DNA of 64,000 nucleotides from Streptomyces sp. SID8374 (GTDB taxonomy: Bacteria; Actinomycetota; Actinomycetes; Streptomycetales; Streptomycetaceae). Position numbers and translations under genes: made by a program. Within the stretch, counting starts at the first letter, position 1; every line of letters starts with the position of its first letter. Under the pieces are notes generated by a model. That model was not told the DNA's origin. It did no database searches and saw only the letters and a program-made list of their open reading frames with translations. Of the stretch, positions 43,096-52,145 are shown in pieces. The stretch covers positions 620,001 through 684,000 of the forward strand of contig NZ_WWGH01000001.1 of the NCBI RefSeq assembly GCF_009865135.1, written 5' to 3'.

Positions 43096-46000
43096 CTACA
43101 GCCGGTGGTGCACCGTCGATCCGTGCCGGTCCTTGACCACTTCGAGCCGGGCGGGGATACGGCGGCGGAGATCGGCCACATGGCTGACGATCCCGACGCT
43201 GCGGTCCCGCTCCCGCAGCGAGTCCAGCACGTCGAGTACCTCGTCCAGGGTCTGGTCGTCCAGGCTGCCGAACCCCTCGTCGATGAAGAGGGTGTCCAGG
43301 CGTACGCCCCCGGCCTCCTCGGTGACGACATCGGCGAGGCCGAGCGCCAGGGCCAGGGAGGCGAAGAAGGTCTCCCCGCCGGAGAGCGTGGCGGTGTCCC
43401 GTTCGCTGCCGGTCCAGGCGTCCACGACATGAAGGCCGAGCCCGGCCCGGCGGCCGCCGCTGCGGGCGTCGGAGTGGACGAGGGTGTAGCGGCCGGAGGA
43501 CATCCGCCGCAACCGGGCGGTGGCGGCGGCCGCCACCTGTTCGAGGCGGGCGGCGAGGACGTACGCCTCCAGCCGCATCTTGCGCTCGTTGTCGGCGGAG
43601 GTCCCGGCCGTGAGACCCGCGAGCCGGGCGACCCGCTCGTACTCCTGGCGCACCGGCCCCAGCCGCCGCACCTCTTCGGCCGCCGTCGCCGAGAGCCGGT
43701 CGAGTTCGGCGCACCGGTCGCGGGCGGCCGCACGTGCCGAAGTCGCCTCGCGCAGCAGCCACTCCGCCGTCACGTGGGCGCTCTCGGCAGCCGCGAGGTC
43801 CGCCGGCGGGCGGGTGGCGGCTTCGCGCGCGTCCTGTTCGGTACGGCGGTCGGCGACGGCTGCCGCCTCGGCCTGCCAGGCGTCGATGCGGTGCTGGAGG
43901 TCGCGCTGCGCGGCGGCGTCGAGAAGTGTGGCGGCGGCGGCCTGCGGGGTGTCGAACCCGGCCCTGAACGCCGCGTCGGAGAGCCGGTCGTCGGCCTCCT
44001 TCCGGCGCTGGGCCGCATCCTGTTCGGTGCGTACGGCCTCGGCGGCGTCGGCGAGGAGCGCGACGCGGCGGGTGAGCCGGTCCGCGTGCGCGGCGACGGA
44101 CGCCGACTCGCCCCGGGCTGCCGCGAGTTGCTCCTCCAGACCGGCCTGTTCGCGGTCGAGTGCCTCGCGCTCGGAGGTACGGGCGGCGGCCCTGTTCCGG
44201 GCCTCCTGCCGCTGCTCCACCCTTTTGGCATGCTCGCGCTCGGCGGCGGCGAGGGCTTCCCGCGCGGCGTGCGTCCCGGCGGCGAGGCGGTGGGCCTCGG
44301 CGTGTTCGTCGCTCAACCGGTGGACGAGGGAGCGGAGTTCGGCCACGGTGGGGGCTGCGGAGTCGTCCCCCTGAGCCTCCCTCTGCGCTGCCTCCTGCCG
44401 TTCGCGTACGAGCGCGAGTGCGTGCTCGGCGCCGGTGCGGGCCTCCTCGGCGGACCGGTGGACGGCGAGGGCCTTCTCCTCCGTGGCCCGGTCCACATGG
44501 CCGTCGCCGGGGCTCGCGGGGGCCGGGTGTTCCGCCGAGCCGCAGACCGTGCAGGGCTCGCCCGCGACCAGACCGGCGGCCAGCTCCGCCGCGATGTCAC
44601 GCAGTCGGCGTTCGCGCAGGCCGAGCCAGGACTCGTGGGCGGCCAGGGCCTGTTCACGTGCGGCGGCGAGTTCCTCCCGGGCGTCCTGTACGTCGTCGGC
44701 GAGCGCATCGCGTCGGCTTGCCGCCTCCAGTCGGCGGCGGGCCGGGGCCAGTTGTCCGGCGAGCTGTTCGGCGCGGGTGGCGGCCTCCTGCGCCGCCTCG
44801 ATGCGCTGGGCGAGTTCCGCGCGGGTGGCGTCCCAGCCGGCCAGCCAGGCATCCGCCTCCCGGACGATCTCGTCGTCGGCGCGGGCATCCCGGTTCAGCC
44901 GGATGCGCTCCTCGTCGATCCGCGCGCTGCGCACCTCGGCCTTGCGGGCGGCTTCGAGCGTGCCCAGCTCCTGCCGGAACCGCCGTTCCAGCTGGGCGAG
45001 TTGGTCGGCGCCCGCGTCGGAGAGATCCGGGGGCAGCAGCGCCCGGGCCCGGTCGAGACCGCCGCTCGCCGCCCGGTACGCCCGCTCGGCCTCCTCGCGC
45101 AGCTCCAGCGCCGGGGCGACCCGGACCGCCTTGCGGGCGCGCTCCAACTGCTCCTGGCAGCGGTCGTGTTCGGGGCGCCGCTGCTCCAGCACCTCGGCGC
45201 GCCGCAGGGTCTCCGCGTACCGCTCCTGGAGGCGGGCCAGTTCGCGTTCGGCGTCCAGGGCACGGCGGGCGGCCAGTTGGCGGTTCTCGGCCTCCGCCAC
45301 CACCGCGTGTGCGATGCCGAGGTGTTCCCGGGCGGCGCTGCGGGCGATCGCGGCCCACTCCAGGACGGCTTCGGCGAGGCCCGGTTCACCCGGCCGGTCG
45401 GCGGGGGGTGCGGCCTCGGCCGCCGCCGGGCCGCCTGCCTGGGCGATGCGCTGGGCCAGGGCGAGGATCTGCTCGTCGCCGGATTTCACCCGGGCCTCGG
45501 CGCCCCGGCGCAGTTCGGCGAGGCGCTCCTCGACGGCGGCGAAGCGGCGGGTGTCGAAGAGCTTGCCGAGGAGTTTGCCGCGCGCCTCGGCGTCGGAGCG
45601 CAGGAAGCGGGCGAAGTCGCCCTGGGGCAACAGCACGACCTGGCAGAACTGGTCCCGGCTCATGCCGATCAGCTGGGCCAGCTCCTCGCCGATCTCCTGG
45701 TGCGACTTGCTGAGTCCCTGCCAGTCTCCCTTGGGGTCGCGTTCGCGCAGTCGGCTCTGGGCCTTCTCCTGGGTGAACCCGCCACCGCGCTTCTTGGGGC
45801 GCGGCTGGGCGGGGCTGCGGGTGACTTCGAGGCGGCGGCCGCCGACGGTCAGCTCCAGCTGGACCTCGGTGGGCAGGTCGGCGGGGGCGTGGTCGCTGCG
45901 GAGGGTGGCGCCGGGGCTCTGCCGGGCGCCGGGGACCGCCCCGTACAGGGCGTAGCAGACGGCGTCCAGGACGGAGGTCTTCCCGGCGCCCGTCGGCCCG

Positions 46001-46101
46001 TGGAGCAGGAAGAGGCCGGCCGAGGAGAGGGCGTCGAAGTCGACTTCCTGGGTGGCGCCGAACGGGCCGAAGGCGGTGAGGGTGAGGCGGTGCAGTCTCA
46101 A
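43096..46101 (-). CDS. sbcC: Exonuclease subunit SbcC (Rad50-like)
   Basis: A 1001-residue SMC-like ATPase that works with SbcD to cut DNA hairpins and process double-strand ends. I set the start at TTG 46101 (RLHRLTLTAFGPFG), which overlaps the sbcD stop (TTGA). Walker A is GPTGAGKTS (about 36-44), and long coiled coils flank a zinc hook CTVCG near the centre. The ABC signature is TLSGGETFFASLALALG, and Walker B is LDTLFIDEGFGSLDD. The open frame extends past sbcD, but only in a shadow frame. Confidence 0.95.
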   Translation of the reverse strand: MRLHRLTLTAFGPFGATQEVDFDALSSAGLFLLHGPTGAGKTSVLDAVCYALYGAVPGARQSPGATLRSDHAPADLPTEVQLELTVGGRRLEVTRSPAQPRPKKRGGGFTQEKAQSRLRERDPKGDWQGLSKSHQEIGEELAQLIGMSRDQFCQVVLLPQGDFARFLRSDAEARGKLLGKLFDTRRFAAVEERLAELRRGAEARVKSGDEQILALAQRIAQAGGPAAAEAAPPADRPGEPGLAEAVLEWAAIARSAAREHLGIAHAVVAEAENRQLAARRALDAERELARLQERYAETLRRAEVLEQRRPEHDRCQEQLERARKAVRVAPALELREEAERAYRAASGGLDRARALLPPDLSDAGADQLAQLERRFRQELGTLEAARKAEVRSARIDEERIRLNRDARADDEIVREADAWLAGWDATRAELAQRIEAAQEAATRAEQLAGQLAPARRRLEAASRRDALADDVQDAREELAAAREQALAAHESWLGLRERRLRDIAAELAAGLVAGEPCTVCGSAEHPAPASPGDGHVDRATEEKALAVHRSAEEARTGAEHALALVRERQEAAQREAQGDDSAAPTVAELRSLVHRLSDEHAEAHRLAAGTHAAREALAAAEREHAKRVEQRQEARNRAAARTSEREALDREQAGLEEQLAAARGESASVAAHADRLTRRVALLADAAEAVRTEQDAAQRRKEADDRLSDAAFRAGFDTPQAAAATLLDAAAQRDLQHRIDAWQAEAAAVADRRTEQDAREAATRPPADLAAAESAHVTAEWLLREATSARAAARDRCAELDRLSATAAEEVRRLGPVRQEYERVARLAGLTAGTSADNERKMRLEAYVLAARLEQVAAAATARLRRMSSGRYTLVHSDARSGGRRAGLGLHVVDAWTGSERDTATLSGGETFFASLALALGLADVVTEEAGGVRLDTLFIDEGFGSLDDQTLDEVLDVLDSLRERDRSVGIVSHVADLRRRIPARLEVVKDRHGSTVHHRL

Positions 46102-47267
46102 CGGGACACCTCGCGCACGGTCTCGTCCACCCGTACGTCGTCGAACGCGGCGCGCAGCACGGTGCGTTCGGGGTCGCTGGGGCCGCTGCCGCCGCGCACA
46201 TGGGCCACGAAGTCCTCGGCGATCTGGTGGTCGTCGCGGCCCTTGAGGCGCTGGGCGTAGGAGGCGAGCGGGTCCTCGGGGGGCCTCTCGGGGTCGAAGA
46301 CGAGGCTGAGGGTGTGCGGGAAGCGGGCGCTGAGGCGGGCCATGGGTTCGGCGGGGCGGACGGGGTCGGTGAGGGTGGCTTCGACCCAGGCGTGCTCGTG
46401 GCGGTCGAGGGCCGGGTCCTCCAGCAGGGTGTCCAGGCGGCCGCGGAGCCGGGCGAGGGGGCGCTCGGCGGGGCAGTCGATCCGTTCCTCGGCGGCGATG
46501 TTGCCGCTGCCGTCCAGGTCGATCAGCCACATGGTCTTGCGGTGGTCGGCCTCGGAGAAGGAGTAGGCGAGCGGGGAGCCGGAGTAGCGGACGCGGCCCG
46601 TGACGCGCTGGGAGCCGTGGAGATGGCCGAGGGCCACGTAGTCGACGCCGTCGAAGACCCCGGCCGGGACGGCGGCGACCCCGCCGACGGTGATGTCGCG
46701 TTCGCTGTCGCTGGGTTCGCCGCCCGCCACGAAGGCGTGCGCGAGGACGACGGAGCGGGTTCCCGCGGGGCGGGTGGCGAGGTCGGCGCGGACCCGGTCC
46801 ATGGCGGCGGTCAGGACCGCCTCGTGTCCGGCCTTGGCGGCGCGGAGGGTGTCCTTGACGAGGGCGGGTTCCAGGTAGGGGAGGCCGTAGAGGGCGACAT
46901 CGCCGTGGGCGTCGGTGAGGACGACGGGGGTGGCGCAGCTCTCGGGGTCCGTACGCAGATGGATCCCGGCCCGGTCGAAGAGCCCGGCGCCGACGCCGAG
47001 GCGGCGGGCCGAGTCGTGGTTCCCGGAGATCATGACGGTGGGGACGCCGAGGGCGGCGAGCCGGTGCAGCGCGCGGTCGAAGAGGTCGACGGCGGTGAGC
47101 GGTGGAACGGCCCGGTCGTAGACGTCGCCGGAGACCAGGACCACATCCACGTCCCGGGCCTCGGCGGTGGCCACCAGGTGGTCCAGGAAGGCGGCCTGGG
47201 CGTCGATGAGGGGGACGCGGTGGAAGGACCGGCCCAGGTGCCAGTCCGAGGTGTGCAGCATCCTCAC
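46098..47267 (-). CDS. sbcD: Exonuclease subunit SbcD (Mre11-like)
   Basis: A 389-residue Mn2+-dependent calcineurin-like nuclease, partner of SbcC. GTG 47267 (MRMLHTSDWHLGRSF) is preferred; ATG 47261 is possible. Metal-site motifs HTSDWHLG, LVSGDVYDR, ISGNHDSARRLG and ALGHLHGSQRV are intact. Upstream gene of the sbcD-sbcC operon, with translational coupling. The 175-base spacer to the yigZ-type gene holds no other gene I can see. Confidence 0.95.
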   Translation of the reverse strand: MRMLHTSDWHLGRSFHRVPLIDAQAAFLDHLVATAEARDVDVVLVSGDVYDRAVPPLTAVDLFDRALHRLAALGVPTVMISGNHDSARRLGVGAGLFDRAGIHLRTDPESCATPVVLTDAHGDVALYGLPYLEPALVKDTLRAAKAGHEAVLTAAMDRVRADLATRPAGTRSVVLAHAFVAGGEPSDSERDITVGGVAAVPAGVFDGVDYVALGHLHGSQRVTGRVRYSGSPLAYSFSEADHRKTMWLIDLDGSGNIAAEERIDCPAERPLARLRGRLDTLLEDPALDRHEHAWVEATLTDPVRPAEPMARLSARFPHTLSLVFDPERPPEDPLASYAQRLKGRDDHQIAEDFVAHVRGGSGPSDPERTVLRAAFDDVRVDETVREVSR

Positions 47268-47442
47268 GCGATCGCCCCACCGGTTGTGCGCTGCATGTAC
47301 GTCGTCCTCCACCCCTGGGCCACCGCCGGAGCGCCCCGTGATCCGCCACCGGCACGGACCACGCTAACGCCGCCGGGCCCCCGATCCCGCATCGATCAAG
47401 GATTTGCCCGGAGCGGGACGGCGGTCAGGCGATCGAGGAGGT

Positions 47443-48069
47443 TCACACGTCCCCGTACGCCTCGCCGCCCAACTCCAGCGTGGCCGAACCGGCGGTCGCG
47501 TCGGCCAGCCAGCCGGTGAAGGCGGGGACATCGGCGTCGGGCAGCCCGATCTCGATGGTCACGCCCTCCGCGTACCGCACCTCGCGCACATCCCGCCCGG
47601 TGGCCCGCAGATCGTTCTCCAGCTTGCCCGCCCGCTGGTGGTCGACGCGGATCGTGGCCAGCCGGAAGCGCTGCCGGGTGATCGTGCCGAGTGCGTCGAG
47701 GGCCTCGCCGACCACTCCCCCGTACGCACGGATCAGTCCGCCCGCCCCGAGCTTGACCCCGCCGTAGTAGCGGGTGACGACCGCCGCGGCGTACCGCACC
47801 TCGCGGCGCATCAGCATCTGGAGCATCGGGACGCCCGCGGTGCCGCCGGGTTCGCCGTCGTCGCTGGCCTTCTGTACGGAGGCGTCGGCGCCGATCACGT
47901 ACGCGAAGCAGTTGTGGGTGGCGGTGGGGTGCTCCTTGCGGACGCGTGCGACGAAGTCCTGCGCCTCCTGTTCGGTGGCGGCGGGGGCGAGGGAGCAGAG
48001 GAAGCGCGATCGGTTGATCTCGCTCTCGTGCACACCCGCGCGGGCGACGGTCCGGTACTGCTCCTGCAT
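47443..48069 (-). CDS. YigZ/IMPACT family protein
   Basis: A 208-residue UPF0029 protein: NRSRFLCSLAPAATEQEAQDFV, ATHNCFAYVIG, SDDGEPGGTAGVPML, TRYYGGVKLGAGGLIRAYG and the C-terminal DUF1949-like region. Relatives bind nucleic acid or ribosomes and modulate translation in stress, but the bacterial role is unsettled. Single gene, divergent from the CoA-binding gene. Confidence 0.92.
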   Translation of the reverse strand: MQEQYRTVARAGVHESEINRSRFLCSLAPAATEQEAQDFVARVRKEHPTATHNCFAYVIGADASVQKASDDGEPGGTAGVPMLQMLMRREVRYAAAVVTRYYGGVKLGAGGLIRAYGGVVGEALDALGTITRQRFRLATIRVDHQRAGKLENDLRATGRDVREVRYAEGVTIEIGLPDADVPAFTGWLADATAGSATLELGGEAYGDV

Positions 48070-48143
48070 CCGTCCACCCTATGCGCCGCCGCGCCTGCGG
48101 GTTCCGGCGGGAATGGCGGGCGGTGGCCGTCCGTTGTCCGGGC

Positions 48144-48551
48144 ATGAGCACAGAGGCAGAGACGATCCGGCGGATTCTTCAGGACTCGGGCGACACGTGG
48201 GCGGTGGTGGGCCTCTCCGACAACCGCTCCCGTGCCGCCTACGGGGTCGCGCAGGTCCTCCAGCGCTTCGGCAAGCGCGTGGTGCCGGTGCACCCGAAGG
48301 CCGAGACGGTGCACGGGGAGCAGGGGTACGCCTCGCTGGCGGAGATCCCGTTCCCGGTGGATGTGGTGGACGTGTTCGTCAACAGCGAGCTGGCGGGCGG
48401 GGTCGCGGACGAGGCGGTGTCGGTGGGGGCGAAGGCGGTCTGGTTCCAGCTCGGCGTGGTGGACACGGAGGCGTACGAGCGGACGCGCGCGGCGGGGCTG
48501 GAGATGGTGATGGACCGGTGCCCGGCCATCGAGATCCCGCAGCTGGGGTAG
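48144..48551 (+). CDS. CoA-binding domain protein (YccU type)
   Basis: A 135-residue Rossmann-like CoA-binding protein from ATG 48144: WAVVGLSDNRSRAAYGVAQVLQRFGKRVVPVHP, VDVVDVFVNSELAGGVADEA, AVWFQLGVVDTEAYERTRAAG, ending VMDRCPAIEIPQLG. Stand-alone homologue of the succinyl-CoA ligase N-domain. Function not established; possibly a CoA-ester sensor. Confidence 0.92.
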   Translation: MSTEAETIRRILQDSGDTWAVVGLSDNRSRAAYGVAQVLQRFGKRVVPVHPKAETVHGEQGYASLAEIPFPVDVVDVFVNSELAGGVADEAVSVGAKAVWFQLGVVDTEAYERTRAAGLEMVMDRCPAIEIPQLG

Positions 48552-48590
48552 GGGTGTCGGGGGCGCTCGGGGTGGGCATGCATCCCCGCC

Positions 48591-49385
48591 GTGAGCGACC
48601 CTCTCGACGGCGACCGGCTGTCCGCCGCACTGTCCGCGCTGGGCGTGCGCCCCGGCGACGTGCTGCTGGTGCATGCCTCCCTGCGGGCGGTGGGGCCCGT
48701 CGTCGGCGGGCCCACCGCCGTGCTGGCGGCCCTGCGGCAAGCGGTGGGGCGGGAAGGGACCGTGGTGGTCCCCACCTTCACCCCGGAGAACTCGGACACC
48801 TCGCCGCACTACCTCGCCCGGGTGGGAGGCCTGGACGCCGAGGCGCGGGAAGCCGTCCGCGCGTCGATGCCGCCCTTCGACCCGGCGACCACCCCCGCCC
48901 CCTCGGTCGGCGCCCTCGCCGAGACCGTACGGACGGCCGCGGGGGCCGGGCGCAGCGGCCACCCGCAGACCTCCTTCGCCGCGATCGGCCCCGGGGCCGG
49001 GAAGCTGCTCGCCGGGCACCGGCCGGACTGCCACCTCGGCGAGGACTCCCCGCTCGCCCGGCTGTACGAGGCCGACGCCCGGATCCTCCTGCTCGGCACC
49101 GGCTACGACACCTGCACCGCCTTCCACCTGGGCGAGTACCGCAGACCCGGTCCGCCCCTGCGCACCTACCGCTGTGTGGTGACCCTGCGGGGTGTGCGGC
49201 AGTGGTGGGCGTACGAGGATGTCGCCCTGGACGACGGCGACTTCGGGTCCCTCGGCGCCGCCTTCGAGGAGGCCGCCGGCCCCGGTGACGTACGGACGGC
49301 TCTGCTCGGGTCCGCGCCGTGCAGGCTCCTCCGGCTGCGGGCGGCCGTCGACTTCGCCACCGGGTGGCTCACGGACCACCGGTAG
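48591..49385 (+). CDS. Aminoglycoside 3-N-acetyltransferase-like protein (AAC(3)/Antibiotic_NAT family)
   Basis: A 264-residue protein from GTG 48591: GDVLLVHASLRAVGPVVGGPTAVLAALRQAVGREGTVVVPTFT, HPQTSFAAIGPGAGKLLAGH and HLGEDSPLARLYEADARILLLGTGYDTCTAFHLGEYR. Family enzymes acetylate the 3-amino group of 2-deoxystreptamine aminoglycosides. Gene placement among housekeeping genes suggests an intrinsic copy, not one in an antibiotic cluster; activity needs testing. Convergent with ybaK six bases away. Confidence 0.9.
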   Translation: MSDPLDGDRLSAALSALGVRPGDVLLVHASLRAVGPVVGGPTAVLAALRQAVGREGTVVVPTFTPENSDTSPHYLARVGGLDAEAREAVRASMPPFDPATTPAPSVGALAETVRTAAGAGRSGHPQTSFAAIGPGAGKLLAGHRPDCHLGEDSPLARLYEADARILLLGTGYDTCTAFHLGEYRRPGPPLRTYRCVVTLRGVRQWWAYEDVALDDGDFGSLGAAFEEAAGPGDVRTALLGSAPCRLLRLRAAVDFATGWLTDHR

Positions 49386-49391
49386 GCGGCG

Positions 49392-49946
49392 TCAGACCCC
49401 CAGCCCCTCCACGACCACCGCGCCCGGGAGGGCGGCGAGCGCCTTGCCCGGCACGATGAGCTTGCCCCGGCGGCTGCCGCTGCCGATCAGGACCCACTCC
49501 TCGTCCACGACGGCGGGGTCCAGCAGCAGGGGCCACGCAGCGGGCAGGCCGATCGGGGTGATGCCGCCGTACTCCATGCCGCTCTCGCCGACCGCCGTGT
49601 CCATCGCCGCGAAGGACGCCTTACGGGCGCCGAGGTGCTTGCGTACCGCGCCGTTGACGTCGACCCGGGTGCGGGAGAGCACCACACAGGCGGCGAGGGT
49701 GGTCTCTCCGCCGCGTTTGCCCGCCACGACGACGCAGTTGGCCGAGGTGTCCAGCAGGTCGGCCCCGTGGTGCTGGACGAAGACCGCCGTGTCGGCGACG
49801 GCCGGGTCCGTATCGACGTGGACGATCCGGTCGGCGGTGATGTCGCCCCACCCGGCGGCGAGGGCCGCTGCGACGGGGGCGGGGAGCAGGTCGAGTCGTT
49901 CCGAGGCGGGAGAGGCATCCTCGAAGGTGCCGATGGGTGCGCGCAT
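49392..49946 (-). CDS. YbaK/EbsC-type aminoacyl-tRNA deacylase
   Basis: A 184-residue editing-domain protein of the YbaK/ProRS INS family, which hydrolyses mischarged tRNA such as Cys-tRNAPro. Seen are NCVVVAGKRGGETTLAACVV, the strand RVDVNGAVRKHLGARKASFA (lysine of the active loop in AGKRGG) and GGITPIGLPAAWPLLLD. Complete, single gene. Confidence 0.9.
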   Translation of the reverse strand: MRAPIGTFEDASPASERLDLLPAPVAAALAAGWGDITADRIVHVDTDPAVADTAVFVQHHGADLLDTSANCVVVAGKRGGETTLAACVVLSRTRVDVNGAVRKHLGARKASFAAMDTAVGESGMEYGGITPIGLPAAWPLLLDPAVVDEEWVLIGSGSRRGKLIVPGKALAALPGAVVVEGLGV

Positions 49947-50008
49947 GCGGTCACGCTAACAGCGTACGGAGGGCGGCCGGTTGGCCGTCTCACGCCAGGC
50001 GGCGTGCC

Positions 50009-50758
50009 TCACGGAGCGTCCGGCGCCTGGTCCAGGTCGGCCAGCGCGAGCAGCTGCTCGGATGTGACGCCCTCCGGGATGGGTACGGGGGCCGGCGTGC
50101 GCAGGGGCGGCTGCCACCCCTTCTCCGGGTCCCAGCCCCGTACGACCCGGGCCGGGGCCCCCGCGACCACCGCGTGGTCGGGGACCTCGCCCCGTACGAC
50201 CGCGCCCGCCGCGACCACCACATTGCGGCCGAGCCGGGCGCCGGGCAGGATCACCGCGCCGGTGCCGATCCAGCAGCCGGGGCCGATCTCCACCGGCTCC
50301 ATCCGGGGCCACTGCTTGCCCACGGGCTCGTCCGGGTCGTCGTAGCTGTGGTTCGTCGAGGTGATGTAGACGTACGGACCGCAGTACGTGTCCGAGCCGA
50401 TGGTCACCGTCGTGTCGGCGATGACGTGGCTGCCGCGCCCCAGCACCACCCCGTCGCCCAGCGTGAGGATCGGCTCGGGCCCCAGGTCCAGGTCCGGCAT
50501 CATCCCGGCCGTGAGGGTCACCTGCTCGCCGATGATGCAGTGGCCGCCGAGCCGGATCCACGGCTCGCCGAAGACGGTGCCCTGCGGGAAGGCGAGCCGG
50601 GTCCCCTCCCCGATCCCGCCGAACCGCAGCCGGCCGGGGTGCCCGGCGGTGACGGCGCCCGCGTCCTGCGCCCACTCCCAGACGCGGTGGACCACCCAGG
50701 AGGCGACGCGGCGGCGGGGGCGGGCGAGGAAGGAGAACGTGTTTCGGTTCTTCGGCAC
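50009..50758 (-). CDS. Left-handed beta-helix acetyltransferase (hexapeptide repeat)
   Basis: A 249-residue protein starting GTG 50758. The first about 70 residues are basic and helical. Then hexapeptide-repeat turns follow (IGEQVTLTAGMMPDLDLG, TLGDGVVLGRGSHVIADTTVTIG, IGTGAVILPGARLGRNVVVAAGAVVRGEVPDHAVVAGAPARVV). The NHSYDD loop with a histidine fits the trimeric maltose/serine O-acetyltransferase group. Substrate unknown, possibly a sugar. Confidence 0.87.
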   Translation of the reverse strand: MPKNRNTFSFLARPRRRVASWVVHRVWEWAQDAGAVTAGHPGRLRFGGIGEGTRLAFPQGTVFGEPWIRLGGHCIIGEQVTLTAGMMPDLDLGPEPILTLGDGVVLGRGSHVIADTTVTIGSDTYCGPYVYITSTNHSYDDPDEPVGKQWPRMEPVEIGPGCWIGTGAVILPGARLGRNVVVAAGAVVRGEVPDHAVVAGAPARVVRGWDPEKGWQPPLRTPAPVPIPEGVTSEQLLALADLDQAPDAP

Positions 50759-50921
50759 GGGCTCACGGTAGTCGGCGCGGGTGGCGGCGATCCGTGCGGT
50801 GACCTGTGATGTTCGCCCTACCCCCCGGCGTACGCGGGGAGCCGTCGCCTACCGTGTGAGGCGGCCCGATCCCGATCGCAGGCCCCCAGGAGCAGCACAC
50901 CGGACCACCGAGGAGCAGGCC

Positions 50922-51452
50922 ATGGCGGAACAGGCGTTGATCACGGGCATGGGCGGCAAGGAGCCGGACATCGACGCGGACGCGTTCGTGGCCCCGACCT
51001 CCGTGGTGATCGGGGAGGTGACGCTGGCCGCCGGTTCCAGCGTCTGGTACCAGGCGGTACTGCGCGCCGACTGCGGGCCGATCACGCTCGGTCCGGACAG
51101 CAACATCCAGGACAATTGCAGCGTCCACACCGACCCGGGCTTCCCGCTCACGGTGGGCGCGCGCGTCTCGGTCGGCCACAACGCGGTGCTGCACGGCTGT
51201 GTGATCGAGGACGACGTGCTGGTGGGGATGGGCGCCACGGTGCTCAACGGCGCGCACATCGGCGCCGGGTCCCTGGTCGCGGCGCAGGCGCTCGTACCGC
51301 AGGGGATGCAGGTGCCGCCGGGGTCGCTGGTCGCGGGCGTGCCCGCCAAGGTGAAGCGGCCGCTGACGGAGGAGGAGCAGGAGGGCATCCGGTTCAACGC
51401 GGCCGGTTACGTGGAGCTGGCCAAGGCCCACCGCGCGGCGCACGAGGGCTGA
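50922..51452 (+). CDS. Gamma-carbonic-anhydrase-like hexapeptide protein
   Basis: A 176-residue trimeric left-handed beta-helix from ATG 50922. Zinc-ligand pattern SVHTDPG and SVGHNAVLHGC (three histidines) matches the gamma-carbonic anhydrase/YrdA group, as do QDNCSVH and VLVGMGATVLNGAHIGAGSLVAAQALVPQGMQVPPGSLVAGVPAKV. Many members lack measurable anhydrase activity, so CO2 hydration is possible but not shown. Confidence 0.92.
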   Translation: MAEQALITGMGGKEPDIDADAFVAPTSVVIGEVTLAAGSSVWYQAVLRADCGPITLGPDSNIQDNCSVHTDPGFPLTVGARVSVGHNAVLHGCVIEDDVLVGMGATVLNGAHIGAGSLVAAQALVPQGMQVPPGSLVAGVPAKVKRPLTEEEQEGIRFNAAGYVELAKAHRAAHEG

Positions 51453-51490
51453 GCCCCGGCCGGGCACGGACGCACCCCGCACAGCCGGAA

Positions 51491-51527
51491 GCCGCCGCTC
51501 CTCTCCCCGACCGGAGGGGGCGGCGGC
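51491..51527. terminator. Bidirectional terminator
   Basis: GCCGCCGCTCCTCTCC (51491-51506) and GGAGGGGGCGGCGGC (51513-51527) form a strong near-perfect stem between convergent genes. Confidence 0.65.
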
Positions 51528-51551
51528 CCCGGGACCATGCGCCCGCGGGCG

Positions 51552-52004
51552 TCAGCTGTTGGGGCGCAGGGTCCACACGACGGTCATCTCGCCGGTGACC
51601 GCGCCGTCGGCGCGGGCGATCTCGATGGCGACGGGGAATTCCGGCCGCTGCCCGGCGTCCAGCTCGGCTACCACGTCGGCGATCGGGCGGCCGAGGGTGG
51701 CGGTCGCGGTGACCTCGCCCATGGCGAGCTTCTTGTAGCCGATCTCGGCCTTCACTGCGAGCGGCACCGCCCGGGACATCTGGTCGCCGAACGCGGCGAT
51801 GACGATGGCGCCGCTGGCGGACTCGGCGAGCGTGAACATGGCTCCGGCGTGCGGTCCGCCGACGTGGTTGTGGTAGTCCGCCTGGTCGGGCAGCCGGACG
51901 ACGGCCCGCTCCGGGGTGGTCTCCAGGAATTCGAGGTTGAGGGTCCGGGCCATCGGGACCGTCGCGACGAGCATCTCGCCGACGGACATCTGTTCAGCGC
52001 TCAT
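51552..52004 (-). CDS. DUF4442 / hotdog-fold thioesterase-like protein
   Basis: A 150-residue hotdog protein from ATG 52004 (MSAEQMSVGEMLVATVPMARTLNLEF). DYHNHVGGPHAGAMFTLAESASG is the central helix with the HVG/HAG motif of PaaI-type thioesterases, followed by KKLAMGEVTATATLGRP and PVAIEIARADGAVTGEMTVVW. Likely hydrolyses an acyl-CoA. The upstream in-frame extension (to 52130) is not conserved in character. Confidence 0.88.
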   Translation of the reverse strand: MSAEQMSVGEMLVATVPMARTLNLEFLETTPERAVVRLPDQADYHNHVGGPHAGAMFTLAESASGAIVIAAFGDQMSRAVPLAVKAEIGYKKLAMGEVTATATLGRPIADVVAELDAGQRPEFPVAIEIARADGAVTGEMTVVWTLRPNS

Positions 52005-52145
52005 GGACCGAAGGTTACTCATGAGTAGCCAGATTTGGCCATCCCCTGCGCCCGGTTCGGGCATCCCCCTGTTACGGCACCGGGACAGCACTGGGACAGG
52101 GGCGGGCGTAGCAGTGCACACGACACCCATCTATGGTTACTGGCC

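Noticed and set aside
43105..46260. A 1051-codon plus-strand open frame
   Set aside because: Antisense shadow of sbcC.
46102..47355. In-frame upstream extension of sbcC to 1419 codons
   Set aside because: The extra residues are a shadow of sbcD in another frame; SbcD motifs occupy this DNA and SbcC homology begins at the TTG at 46101.
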